A stretch of 64,000 bases of DNA from Cyathus striatus (taxonomy: Eukaryota > Basidiomycota > Agaricomycetes > Agaricales > Nidulariaceae), in contig JAOVFP010000002.1 of the NCBI GenBank assembly GCA_025738555.1, forward strand, positions 3,472,001 through 3,536,000. Direction: 5' to 3'. The notes beneath the pieces were generated by a model, which saw only the letters and a list, made by a program, of their open reading frames with translations, made no database searches and had not been told where the DNA came from. Both the position numbers and the translations under genes were made by a program. Shown here piece after piece: positions 32,503 through 44,274 of the stretch; the stretch's first letter is position 1; each line of letters opens with the position of its first letter.

Positions 32503-34830
32503 TTACTGTCCCCTTGTGTTTCTTGCTGCTACGCGAGCTGATCTTCGATTAGGTTCCGCCAATGAGGCATCTGTAACGCTCGTATCACCGCGTTTAATTG
32601 GTTTCACTCTTGGTTTCGGGTTTACACTCAACGACTGATCATTTCGGGGTATAGTATCGGTATGTCTTGCTTCCGAGATGACAGCCAGATCTGTGTCTGT
32701 ACGCACTACAAGGAGCTCATCCATCGTTTCAGGACCGTCATCACAACCTTCGAAGGTTTCTGCTATTCGTCGTTTCTTGGGTGCCTTACCTTCTAGCAGC
32801 GGAGATCCCAGTCGTTTTTCACCAGCCTCTGTAGAAACATCACCAGGCCCAGAATTCCGGGCACTATTCCCGTTATTAGCTTGAGATACGTTGGATGACT
32901 CAAAATGTGCCATAACGTTTGGTGTAACTGCATCGAGAGGAATAGAAATTGAACTTTGTATTGAAGGGCGCGTGGAAGCAATATCATTCTTATGTGTTGG
33001 CAGCGCGTTAGTCTCGTAAGACTGAGTACTCTTGTCAGCTCCATTCCGTTCTTGCCTTTCATTGTTTTTCTTAATAGGTCGTGCCCTCGGTTTTCGTCTG
33101 TGTACTAGAGCTGCTGCTGATGTTTCCGCAGAATCACTCAAGCGTGATGTAAATGATTCCATTGACATTGCTGCTGGTGACTGGTGTAATTTATGCGCGC
33201 TTACGGAAGACTTTGGCGGATTTTTCGCCCCTTTGTCAGCACTGCTTTCGTCCAGTTTCTTCAATTTTGCGAAACGAACACGACACTGAGCGATGCGTCA
33301 ATACCATCACTTAAAGTAGCTTTAAAGTTTGTATTACCTGACTATCAGTCTTCCCAATTCCAAGCTTTTGACTGATTGCCTTCCACTGATTGCCCATTGT
33401 TTTGTGTGCTTCTCGCAAAGCATCATCATCTTCCTTTCTCCATTCTCCTTTGGCGCTCACATTGAGCTGTTCTGACCAACGTTCGCGACATTGATCATTA
33501 GTCCTGCCAGTGATACATCTGGCAACTTCTGTCCACGCATTTCCATGCACTGCAACGGCTTTACGAAGGCGATTATCCTCGTCTACTGACCAAGTCCCCC
33601 GCTTAATTGATGGATCCAGGGTTTTTGCATAGCGAGACTGGCACTGAGCTGCAGTCACATGCTCCGAGACATTTCGTGCAACTGTAGTATATGACTGGGT
33701 TTAAACATGTTCTCTGCAACTATAGGTCACATACCAACAGCCCAGTTATCAACGCCGTACTTCTCAACTGCTGCAAGAAGTTTCTGGTCACCTTCGGAGG
33801 ACCAGGTATGCCGTGGTCGAGGTATGCCTTGTTTCATGCACTCAATTGGTGTACGGTTGGTCTATAATCACCATTAAGCGCACTACTCGGAGCGGAATAT
33901 AAAGCGAGTTTACTCCGAGTTTTCTTGCAATTTCATTCCAGTCCAATTTCCCCTCCCCACGTTCTTGAGTCTCAGAGATTATGTTTTTAAGCTTTTGAAC
34001 TTCCTCGATAGTCCAGTCATCCCTGTTAATCTGTGGTCTAAGTTCACCTAGCCATTTAATACGGCATTCTTCTGCGGAGCGGGTATACGTGGAAATATCT
34101 GTGACCTGACGGATTTCATACATGTTCTGATCATTGTACTGTAATTGTACCTTTTCCGAAATGACGTTCCAGTCCAACGTATTTCTGATATTTAGTATCA
34201 CATTTGTGTTGAGACCCTGTGATCTAATTTAACGTTAGTAACCTACACTAGAAGGAAAAACGTCTTTACCTTTCTCTATCTTGGAGTGCCTGGAGTCGCG
34301 TGTTCTCATTGTATATCGCATCTAACAGCACTTCCAGCTCCTTTCCCTTCACTATTTACATGAATCTCTTATAGTCATAACCAGCATAAAACTTACTAGG
34401 ATGAAGGGTGGTATTGTTTATATAATGCGCTCTACGCGTCGCATCCTCAAAGAAAGGGGACTCCTAGAACGCGTCAATTAAGTATACAAAAGTAACTAGC
34501 ATTTTTGGAAACGTACTGGTTTCAAAAACTCATACGAAGGGAAGAGAGTATTTGTTTTTTTAGCTCCAGGGATTTGGACATCGGGCTCAGATTCGTCTGC
34601 TGCATCATCGTCTGTGGCAACACCCTGCTCCTAAATGTGAGAGAAATTAACACATAGAATCCCAAATTAAGACTTGCCAGTAACCTATCAACTTCTATCA
34701 ATTCCGCACCTAAGCGTTCAGCATGTCGAGTGAGCAAATCCTGCAGTGTTCGGTTTGCATCCAGTGCCCGCTGAGCCAGTTGTTTCGGACTGTCGATGAA
34801 CCGCTCGATGGGTTCGGGCTCAGACATCAT
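32503..34830 (-). CDS. multi-repeat Myb protein, SNAPC4-like
   Basis: Eight exons (34830-34678, 34630-34517, 34463-34397, 34351-34270, 34223-33914, 33861-33735, 33681-33338, 33285-32503) encode 659 residues in one unbroken phase. Tandem Myb/SANT repeats occupy about residues 190-400, seen as W-containing units such as DDWTIEEVQKL, HTWSSEGDQKLLAAV, GTWSVDEDNRLRKAV and GEWRKEDDDALREA, each with a following helix ending in C..R. The repeat number and the TNRTPIEC link resemble SNAPC4/SNAP190, which recognises snRNA promoters. The C-terminal third is basic and low complexity. The first intron is GC-AG (GCAAGT donor). Head-to-head with eS27. Confidence 0.8.
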
Positions 34831-35139
34831 ATGAATATAATTTAGAGGTAAGTGGATAGAAACGGGTGCAAGTGCACTCGGAAGTCGTGACCATTCAAAA
34901 GTTTTATTGCCATTCAGCAGCAGACTGACGGCACGCGCTCGAAATAAACTGACAGGCGTCTAAACCTAAGCCAAGCGTGGTAATAATTGGTCGATGTTTA
35001 AATATTTAATTTCCGCTCGAATTGACTCAAACCTTGTTTTCAATATCCACAGAACTTGCCGCCGCCATCGTTGCCCGTCGCGCAAGCCACAAAAAGTACT
35101 CGTATTCCACTTCGTCGACATCGCACAAAACTTTTCAAA
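34831..35139. promoter_or_regulatory. bidirectional promoter, SNAPC4-like / eS27
   Basis: 309 bases between start codons. A CT-rich tract and TTTTCAAAATGG context precede the eS27 start. I recognise no defined transcription-factor site. Confidence 0.35.
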
Positions 35140-35544
35140 ATGGTACGCCAGGTGGCATCTGTTTAACACATGCACTTATGATTTGTATAATGTAGACTCT
35201 CGCCGTCGATCTTCTCAACCCCTCTGCTGAATACGAGCAAAAGCAGCACAAGCTCAAACGTCTTGTGCAGTCTCCCAACTCTTACTTCATGGATGTTAAG
35301 TGTCCTGGTATGGAAAACCAGCTGTATTCTGGCTGGAATGTACTGATACCTTTCAGGTTGCTTCGCAATCACAACGGTCTTTTCCCATGCTCAGACTGTC
35401 GTCGTCTGCTCTTCTTGCGCTAGCGTGTTGTGCCAGCCTACCGGTGGTAAGGCCAGGCTGACAGAGGGTGAGTGTTGTGATCTATCTTCTGATGTCGTTA
35501 CTTATATCTACCTAACAGGTTGCTCATTCCGTAGAAAGAACTAA
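35140..35544 (+). CDS. RPS27: 40S ribosomal protein eS27
   Basis: Four exons (35140-35142, 35196-35307, 35357-35467, 35519-35544) encode 83 residues. The first coding exon is the ATG alone, so the intron falls directly after the start codon. [14 protein letters not shown], a C37-x2-C40 / C56-x2-C59 zinc ribbon (KCPGC, VCSSC) and [19 protein letters not shown] identify eS27. It is a small-subunit protein near the mRNA exit side. Confidence 0.95.
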
Positions 35545-35981
35545 GTTACTTATTCATGTTCCTACCTACGCTATACACTCTGGCATTCCGCAGTCATCTT
35601 CTCATGCTATCGTTCGCAATCTGTTAGTTGCTTTTCATTTTGCATGCATCTCCAGGACTCTGTGTCATGGAGATATCTTCCTATTAAGTGTGTTATATCA
35701 ATTGTAGGATTTTGATGACTAGAAATTTGATTCGTGAATATGTTATAAATCAGCACTTTTTCGATTTTGGGCTGTTTGATGGTCGTAACTGAACTCGAAA
35801 CTCAACGTCATAGTAGCTGTTTTCAAACATGAGTTGACGGGTGGATAAGATGCAGTGATGTTTTTGGTTTTATCAGATTATGACAATGTTTTAGAGTCTT
35901 ACGACATTGAACACTGAGATGTAAAAGCTTATGTTTACTGGATAAATGTCAAATAGCTATACAAATGTAGATCATACAGCT
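35545..35981. other. convergent 3' spacer, eS27 / VMA4
   Basis: 437 bases, AT-rich, presumably 3' untranslated regions of both genes. No other feature seen. Confidence 0.45.
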
Positions 35982-36939
35982 TTATGTGTAAAATTTGCGA
36001 TTTGCATTTGGTCCAAAGAGGTCTTTCCTGATTTCAGGTAACATCTAGGATACAGGTAAGTCGTAGGTGAATGATAAAAGCATTATCCGGACGCACTCGG
36101 TCTTCCAACAGTCGTAGCCGCTCATCAAGAGTATTGTCTATTGTGATGCGATTCGATCCACTGACAAGTGTAACTCCGCCAGTACTACTCAAAAAGTTAG
36201 CAGATGTAAGAACAAACGAGCGAGGCGCCAACATATCATTACTGAGAGTACCCTCAACATCAAATTCGATGTCCTTTCCACTTAATTTCTTGTATGTCTT
36301 TGCGGCGTTCTGTGATGCCTGCTTGACGGAATCTACATCCGACTTGCGAACGTGAACAGTAGCGCTGGGCTCCATCAATTGCAAGAAACCCTGAACAATA
36401 ATGCCTTCCAAAAATTGAATATATCTTCCTTCTTGCTGAGAAAGTGAAGCGAGGGAATTGCGTGCATTTAAAAACAAATCTTGAAGGTGTTCTTCCCTTC
36501 GGTGTAGAAGCTTTAGACGAGACTTATTGGTTAGAGTCGACTGAGCACTAAAGAATAATTATTGTAAGTTGAATGATGAAGAATCATATAGGAATCTCGA
36601 ACATCTTTTGGGCGACCTCAACACCCTTACGCTTCTTCCCATATTGAGCATCGATGGCCTGCTGCTCCTGTTTGACGAGTTTCGCCTATGGTGCGGGGTG
36701 ATTAACAACTTAACAAATTACGAAAAGCAACATACCTTCTCAATAGCAAATTCCTCATCAGCCTTCACGCGAATTTCGCGTGCCTTCTCAAGAGCCTCTT
36801 GCTTGATGAAGGCAACCTATCGATATGATAAATGGAACATGAATAAGACACGGCTATATCATGTAATGTATGCAGAAGAGCAGACCATCTTGTTCATCTC
36901 GCTGAGGACTTCATCATCATTGAGCGCACGATTTGCCAT
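35982..36939 (-). CDS. VMA4: V-type proton ATPase subunit E
   Basis: Five exons (36939-36886, 36816-36736, 36685-36603, 36547-36097, 36044-35982) give 243 residues. The N-terminal half is a long helix with MNKMVAFIKQEALEKAREI and EEFAIEKAKLVKQEQQAID. The C-terminal head has GGVTLVSGSNRITIDNTLDE, RLRLLEDRMLPEIR and ends DLFGPNANRKFYT, all classic for subunit E. It forms the peripheral stalk with subunit G, linking V1 to V0. The last intron (36045-36096) must be removed to reach the conserved end. Confidence 0.94.
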
Positions 36940-37129
36940 ATTGTGATGTGTATTACTGTAATGAGGGAAAGAGAATACTACGAGGGGGGACGCAGGAATG
37001 AGGGGAAAGAGCTCGAGCTGTGGATGAATTAACGATCGAGCACGTGCTGGGCGTTAAATCAATTGGCCCAGCGCTTCTGTCACTGTAACCTCGTCGACAT
37101 CCGACTTGTCTCCTCAACGCTGGTCTAGC

Positions 37130-37855
37130 ATGGCAAACGCATCTGCAAAACGAATTGGTATATTATCTTCTTTTTTGCACATTATTTCATTTTGATTGCT
37201 TTCATTTCAGCAAACCAAAATGAGACTACAGTCAAACTCCTCAAACGCGGCATGCTGCTCCCCACTCTCATTTCCTTTATCCTTCGTTTCCTATTCAGGA
37301 GAAGTTCACTACCCCCTTCAAAGGGCTCCTTTGCTATATACATTGTCACTTTCTTTCCCGCCTTTTTCCTATCCAACTATCTCGTCAAGATTGGAACCAC
37401 CAGACGCGACCCTACGACTGGGACTTTAATTTCGTATGGAGAAGATCTCAGCCAACCAGGCGTCACAGAATGGTGTTTTGATATCTTATATGTTACTTGT
37501 ATGTCCATTGTTTCCCTTTCTTTATACCTTGCTCATATGATAAATCTAGGGGCTTGCCAAATTGGAAGCGGCGCATTCGGTGACTGGTTTTGGTGGTTAT
37601 ATATGGTGGTATGTTCAGCTCAGCATTTTCCCGCGACTGCATAATTCACCATAAATCCCCTTCAAGATTCCACTCTACGCTGTATTCAAACTATGGATAT
37701 CTATCCTCTCTCCCATGATTTTGGGAAGAGGATCAAACTCTGTTGTAATGGACAAAGACACCGAAACACAAAACGTCAGCAAACGTCAGGAGAAATTGCG
37801 AAAACGTAGTGAACGGGGTGACCCTCGTGTCCGAGTTCAGTCAGGAAAACGGTAG
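37130..37855 (+). CDS. SND2/TMEM208-like ER targeting protein
   Basis: Four exons (37130-37157, 37211-37498, 37550-37608, 37667-37855) encode 187 residues. After MANASAKRIANQNETTVKLL come hydrophobic segments at about 28-45, 56-75 and 130-160. GEDLSQPGVTEWCFDILYVT and DWFWWLYMVIPLYAVFKLW are conserved TMEM208/Snd2 features, and the C-terminus is basic and cytosolic. In yeast Snd2 acts in the SRP-independent route to the ER membrane. Head-to-head with VMA4 (190 bases). Confidence 0.85.
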
Positions 37856-37977
37856 TAATTGGCACAACAGTGCATATCGGAGGATTCTTTCATACAATAA
37901 TTTCATTTTTCGATCTGTACAGCATAAGTACAACCGTCCACAAACGTAAAATATCGTGATAACATCAAGCAGTGTAT

Positions 37978-39586
37978 TTAAGCCAAAGCAGCGAACCCCA
38001 CACGATGATTTGTCACGTCAAAAGCTATCGAAAAGATTAGAACACGATAACTAATGTCATGGGAATGAGCTTACAGGTATAGACATTTTGGAGGAATACA
38101 TCCCCAACAACCCAGAAGTCTAAACCATCTTCTGCAACTATTCCACCGACACATTGGGACGATCCCGCGGAAACCTGTCCGAGGTTGAATGTCGCTGCCG
38201 AGACTGTAAAAGCTTTGCCAGCGAATGTTAGGCTAACAGCTGGAACACTATTACATGGGACTAAAGAGATAAGGTTAAATATTTTTAAAAGCTTTCCCTA
38301 AGGAACTATTTGACTTACATGTGAAGAACCCATCGCCTACAGTGTTGGAAGCATCTGCAGATCCGGGGACTGCGGCGTAGAATTCCGCAACAGATGTGCT
38401 ATCTCCTACAATCAAAGTGGTGCCAGTATCGATGATAGCGGCGAGGTTGCGGACAGCAGCACGTCCATTCGCGTTAGCTGCACCGAGAGTCACTTGCCAA
38501 AATCCCTAACTAAGACGTAAGAATACATCAGAGTAACCGTGACAATAGTTGCTCACAACTTGCGTCACTGGAACTTGTGTGAAGGCGCCAGAAACGAGTT
38601 TAGTGTCAACACCACCCAGGAAAAGTTCAGAGCCTGAAGTAGCAAGCTTTACTCCGAACTCTCCTGCGGTTGGCTTGCCTTGGGCAATGGCAGTTTGGAA
38701 GAATGGATTGTTGCCAAAGACAGAGATTTGCTCGAAACCCATTCCCAACAAACCATCAGGAGGGAATTCATCTAGTGCGAATCCAGTTGAGTATTGAGAA
38801 GCTGAACCAACGGCTTGACTGGTGACCTATTCGTAGACGTTAGACACTTATTTTCACATGTCTCCAACACAACGCACTGTGAGACCACCGACAGTAACCG
38901 TGTCAGTGAAAACCTCTCCTTGGACGGTGGAGCCATCTCCGAACGCGAGACTGAATGTTCTTCTTTGATCGCGCGCGGTGGAGCTGGAAGCAGTATTGTA
39001 GAGCTTGTGACCTTGACAATTCACTCTGCAATTGGTTCCCGGAAGGAAGAGGTCACTGCTGCCTAAATATACTATATCAGCCAATCATAACTTCCCAAGC
39101 TTCTAAATATGTACCGGTATCGAAGTCAACTGGAATATATATATTTAGTTGTGGTGTCAGAGATAAATCTGGATCGACAGTCCTCACCAGTAAATGTAGA
39201 AGCAGGTGTTCCTACGGAAATCGAGCCTTGCCATAGAGCCCCATCTTGATCATCAGTGAGCTGAACAGCGCCTGTAGCCCGTTTCGCTTTGAGCTTTTTG
39301 CTATCATTTGGATGGGGGGAGCCTGTATTCTTCTCAAATGCGCTCAGTCCACGCTGGACTTTGCTAAAGGAAATGTTAGCTTCTGATAGGGTATATCAGC
39401 ACCCTGAAATGCATACCTGGTTACTCTGGCCAACTGACGCTTAAGAAGATCGGTATCGACAACACCATCTTCATTCGTCAGCTTCACTCTCTTCGTAAGT
39501 GGGATAACGTTAGTTTTAGGAGAAGTTGGTACAGCGGCAACCAACAATGGTAAGAGTGCAAAAAGCTGAATAAAGCTGGAGCGCAT
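37978..39586 (-). CDS. secreted aspartic protease, pepsin family A1
   Basis: Eight exons (39586-39417, 39363-39188, 39129-39115, 39062-38878, 38826-38557, 38505-38319, 38260-38075, 38024-37978) encode 411 residues. A signal peptide (MRSSFIQLFALLPLLVAAVP) and a basic propeptide ending near KAKRATG precede the mature enzyme. The first catalytic motif VDFDTGSSD is split by an intron that follows a 15-nt micro-exon. The second is AIIDTGTTL. Flap-side YNTASSST and a late disulfide pair (FTC..PCNS, SQCVGG) fit A1 folds. The family cleaves proteins at acid pH outside the cell or in the vacuole. The last intron (38025-38074) makes YTSFDVTNHRVGFA. Confidence 0.92.
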
Positions 39587-40303
39587 ACTGAAAATGGGCG
39601 AGAATATCAGCTCGTGAGGAACGACCGAACTTCTCTCCCAAGGTTTTTATACGATTAGTCGTGAGTAACAGATGTCATTAAGCAGTCCCGGGGTACTGGC
39701 GAGCACATGCTCCTGGTGCGTATTCCTGGCGTTCACCAAGTCGTTGGATGAACCACAGCCCAATCTCAACAACCTGATAGACAGATAGAAGACCACGATA
39801 ACGAGCGTATAGGAGTGTTTGGGTGACCGTGGGGACACAAGTGAGGCTAATTACGGTTAGTGTAAGACAACCTCGCGGTCGAGTGCTGTTTTTGACACGG
39901 CAGTGTCGTCGAGGGAGGTTTATGCCTTGTGATGATCGTTGTGCAGACGGTGAAAAGGATAAAAATAAGTGCAGCTGCGCAAGAACTGTGAAATGCTCGG
40001 GAACAGCGTGCGTGGTTGATAGCTCATTTCGGAATATGACAACAAGGTGCAGGAAATAGTCAATTAGGAGGTCCAGCGGTGACGCGGCATAATGGGTAAC
40101 TGTGGAAAAGAGGCCACGGCAGAAGAAACATTTGAAATTGTTTCGAAGTCGAGAACTTGATAACGAGAATCGATGTATCTTCAGATTCAGAAGCCACGCT
40201 GTGACTACGTGACTGATTATCACCTGATGCTGTGACCCGACTGTAACAACCTCAAGCAAAGGCCCGCTGGAGATTCTTCAAGTTCTTCACTTATTCAATT
40301 GCA
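39587..40303. promoter_or_regulatory. intergenic region between protease and SFR1-like genes
   Basis: 717 bases between divergent genes. A 193-codon open frame on the minus strand (39678-40259) has no ATG-led, family-like or splice-supported content and is probably chance. No repeat or RNA gene seen. Confidence 0.4.
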
Positions 40304-42092
40304 ATGGATTACGGTCTTTCAGACTCGACGTCCGACCATATATCCTCAAACGACACCATCAATGCCCAGAATATAGACACCCAGGATATTGGTCAACTGG
40401 GAAACACAGTAGGCAGCGTTGAGTCAATCCGTCGCTAGGTTTAATCTCGTCCCGTTCATCTCAGGATACTCAGGATGTATCCGTGCTTGCAGAACCCCCA
40501 TGCGAAAGTGCTAATAAACCCGCTAACTTATCTTCGCAAGATTGTGTACAGAACATCAATCCTCATCTAGCGACTGAAATGTCTTTATTGTGCTCAGGCT
40601 CTGAGTCACTAACTTTTGTTCTCGGAAGTCAATCGCCGACCCAACCCCCACATATGCGGTTGAATGTGGACGATGATTTCGGCTCGGAGGAAGCCTCATC
40701 TTCTCCAAATGGCAATATTTTGTTTCGATCCTCTCCAGATATATTGTCCGACCGAGATGTTGGCACTTCAACCCCTCCCACTTCCAGTCCTCCTCAGTTA
40801 TCTTCGTCGCCTATTTCCAGTGAGATGGTCTCGAAACTGAACAGTCCCTGCAGAGTAAATGTACCATTAGACACGGGTGATTCACAAACGCATGGTATCA
40901 GAATTAGACTACTCACAGGCGTAGAGCTAACACCCCCTTGTTCGCCGTTTTCTCTAGGATCAAATTGTCACGATCAAAACACTCAGAACATTCATTCTTC
41001 TAAGCTGATCATACCCTCTTGCAAGAATCTTCAGGGCATCTATCGAAGTTGTCAGGACGGACCGGAAGAACGTCTCGTTGACGAAGATAAAGCTGATGTT
41101 CGATATCCATGCTGAAATGACGCAGTGACACTAATATATTTGCATAGTCTTTTCGTCCGTTATGCCGTCAAACAGATCACACGTCACGAAGGAATACATC
41201 AACAAGGACCACTGCACGAGATAATTTAAACCTTAACGCACCTTATCCAAGATGTCTAGAAAAGCGTAAAAGTGAGCAAGGATCCTGTGATACTTTTGAT
41301 GTACGAATCGTCTGGATATGACGGTGGCTTAAGCCTGACATATCCCAACAGCCTTCCGCATTCCCGGCACCTAAACGAATGACGTTAGCATCCCAAAAGA
41401 AACAATATAAGAAGTTGTCTGCCCCATTTCGTTCTCCCTTGCTGCCCAAAGGCGTGACCGCGCCTACAATATCGTCTGTCACTTCGGATGAAGTGGCGTC
41501 GGTTCCGCCAACTCTACAACAGTTCTTTGTTCCACGCGAATCACGCAAGAAATACAGAACTGCAAAGGCCACATCCCAATTTAAATCCCCATTAACGTCT
41601 ATTGCAAAAGTGAAGGCCGTTCCACTTGTTCGACTCACCCCGGCGATTCAATCGTTGGAGCTAAAGCTTCAACTATTGAAACAAGCTGTGAAGATTAAAG
41701 GCGAAGATGGAGAGGAAGAACTTTCTAACCTGGTACAGAAGTGGACTGATGCTGGTAGAGAGGTAGCCTGGCAAGTGTGGAGTCTGGTGAAGGACAACGT
41801 GAAAGAAGATGTTTCATGTGATCTATGCGCGTTATCGAGCACCAAGCAACCAGTGAAGGATTTTGGGGAATATGTGAAAGGCGAACCACTACCTATGCAC
41901 TACGAAGATGATCAATACGACGTTGAAGAAGGAGAGCTTTCACGTTCTAATGGCGACTTTGCAAGGCGTATTCATGAAGATGAAGATGATAATAGGTCAA
42001 GAGACAGCTTGGGTACAATGCTTACACAGCTTGGTATCCCCCATGAAACACTGGGCTGGGACGAGACAGAAAATTCATTTACAGATACCTAG
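40304..42092 (+). CDS. SFR1/MEI5-like recombination mediator
   Basis: Four exons (40304-40408, 40465-41097, 41148-41300, 41352-42092) join in phase to 543 residues. Each exon alone looks like an unrelated frame. The N-terminal 290 residues are low complexity (Ser/Pro/Thr). The C-terminal region has APFRSPLLPKG, then a coiled coil LELKLQLLKQAVKIK, WTDAGREVAWQVWSLVKDN and LGTMLTQLGIPHETLGWDE, which match fungal Mei5/Sfr1. With Swi5 that protein stimulates Rad51 and Dmc1 in recombinational repair. Intron 2 has a GTTCGA donor. Identification rests on the C-terminal motifs. Confidence 0.75.
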
Positions 42093-42824
42093 GTATTTCT
42101 GCAGTCCAATCCACCGTCATGTAACAGCATCTCATCATATACTTACTAATGCAGGCCTGGGACCTCTTGAGGACATCTACGCAGTTTAAGTCACAGTCAT
42201 GCGCTACGTCGAGTTACACATGTTGTAGTTTTAATGATAAAATCCCGATTCAAAAAAAATGGTAAGAATAAACAATGCTGAAGATTGGTCGGAGAGATTC
42301 AAGTACGTGCTCCTTGGATTAAGATAAATACAGTTTCTGATCAGGACTTCAGTGATCGAATCTAAGATTCAATGTTTGGTGAACCTGTGAAAATCAAACA
42401 GTTCACTGTTCAGACTAACTTCTACAGAAGCTTTCACTTGACTTTGCCTTCACTAGCACTTTTCGTCCTCGTCCTATTATGAGGGTGAGAATTTTATCTG
42501 ACGCTAATATGTTACTCTCCTTTTACGTAACGGCTCACAAGCATGTCTGTAAAGAGTTCCCCGTTCTTGAACCTGATTTGCGCTTTATGCTATGCTATTC
42601 TTGTCTCCTTCATATAAAGCTGCTTGACCATTATCCAATTTTGTGACCGATTCAGAACGCATTTCATGATTAATTGTAGGGAACCAATACTACAGTCTTG
42701 ATACGGTAGTTCCCAGGATCAGTCCGGGTTTGACGAAGCTTGTTCTTGTTTAGGTGCGAGAAGGAAAACGACTTGAACCAGAAGACCTTTCTCTCAGTAT
42801 TCCGGTGTGCTTAAGGCCTTCGCT
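42093..42824. other. intergenic region without recognised feature
   Basis: 732 bases between two plus-strand genes. It should include the 3' end of the SFR1-like gene and the promoter of the Zn2Cys6 gene. No repeat, RNA gene or conserved coding exon seen. Confidence 0.4.
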
Positions 42825-43530
42825 ATGACTGACGACCCCTATGTTAATAAAGAAGAAACTCAGAGTCAACAACTGCCGCAGCAACACCCGACAGATTCCG
42901 AAGCACCCTCCATGCCAATAGTTGAAGGGTACACGGTACTTATGTCTTATATTTTATCCCCGTGAAGACGCTGAATCTATCTTGTAGTTCACGTCTGTAT
43001 ATCCCCCTCAACCTTGCGAACGGTGCGTGCGCGCAAATAAGACGTGCAAAGGCATTGCCGGTGCTCGATGCGAACATTGCAAGCGTCTCAAGCAAAAATG
43101 TTCGAATGCAGGATTCTCGCGAGGTGAGTTCGAAAAAGTACCATTTCGCAGCGGCGATAGATGTCATTTGGTAGCCACTAAATCCCAGAGCTCTCAGAAG
43201 AGCTCAAGACAACCAGAAGCTTCATCTTCCCAGCGATCTAAACGCAAGGCATCTCCCAGTAGGCCCAGTTCCCCTTTAAGCAGCCCTCCTCACTCCGATG
43301 AGGAAGTAGATGATGTACAGGACGAACGGTCAGGTAAACTAAGGAAGAGACATCGCCGAAATTCAGTTGAATCCTTTGGCCAGACAAGTCGAAAGAGTCG
43401 TCTTTTAAGGACGATCGCAGACCTCGAGTCATCAATCAACAGACTACGCTCTGATACCGCGAAGGAGATCGACATTTTGCAACGCAATATTAGCATACTC
43501 TCGAGAGAAATTCATGCCATGGATGAATAG
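42825..43530 (+). CDS. small Zn2Cys6-type zinc-cluster protein
   Basis: Three exons (42825-42935, 42988-43123, 43175-43530) give 200 residues. Cysteines at 47, 50, 57, 65, 68 and 75 fit the C-x2-C-x6-C-x7-C-x2-C-x6-C binuclear cluster. The second intron (GTGAGT..GTAG, 51 nt) is not forced by the frame, since the sequence stays open without it, but its length and borders match its neighbours. A Ser/Lys-rich linker and a C-terminal predicted coiled coil (LLRTIADLESSINRL.. EIDILQRNISIL) could dimerise it. It is probably a nuclear DNA-binding regulator with unknown targets, and it lacks a fungal transcription-factor middle domain. Confidence 0.75.
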
Positions 43531-44274
43531 TAGTAAAGGAGTGGATTATTTTAGTGGAAACATACACGCATTTCCCACCCAATTCCCTTGATTGATTCAT
43601 CTGCTTTATGTATCTTTATATCGTATTAGACAGTTAGGTTATCGCCTAAATATCTTGTGCAAGTTAGTAAATATTTCTGCGTCATTGGCAATTATATAGC
43701 CTGGGGCAAATATCAGTGATTCCTGAAGTTAGACAGCACACATTAGCAACGGCTCTTAAAATTTCTGGTTACCATCGTGAACAGTAGCGCATAATATGAC
43801 CGTTTCTTAAACAGTCAGAACAAGGCTAGTTAGTGTCTTGAAGTAACCTATTCAATTTACGAGGTCTTCTCAGGCTGTCTCAGCCACAGCTGTCGGAGTC
43901 CAGTCATTTAAACCCCCGTTTGTACCGTCACTTCCAGCACACGTATAATATTGTCTCCATTGCTAGAAAGCAAAGTATACATACTTATTCAGTAAGTTGT
44001 CGGAACAGCCTAAATGATAAATCTATCAATAGCATAAGTTAGTATTACTAGTTTGAGAGCATTCGCGGAGATAGAGCGGTGATGAAGTTTCCTCGACAAT
44101 ATTTTCATATATTTACCATTTTATTCTTTTTTCAACAAGTGTCAACTTGAACTGGGGCTGCGAAATACTTCCGCGCGAGCGTTGCAATCAGTACCTTCCA
44201 CTGGCTACGAGCTTGATACTATAGAACATCAACTCTGCTCTTCTGCAATCTTATTCTTAAACCGTTGAACGGAA
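43531..44274. other. intergenic region without recognised feature
   Basis: 744 bases, AT-rich, with no shared repeat and no splice-consistent coding sequence. It should contain the 3' end of the zinc-cluster gene and the METTL3-like promoter. Confidence 0.4.

Noticed and set aside
39678..40259. 193-codon minus-strand frame between the protease and SFR1-like genes
   Set aside because: No recognisable domain, poor start, and it spans the shared upstream region of two divergent genes. Probably chance openness.
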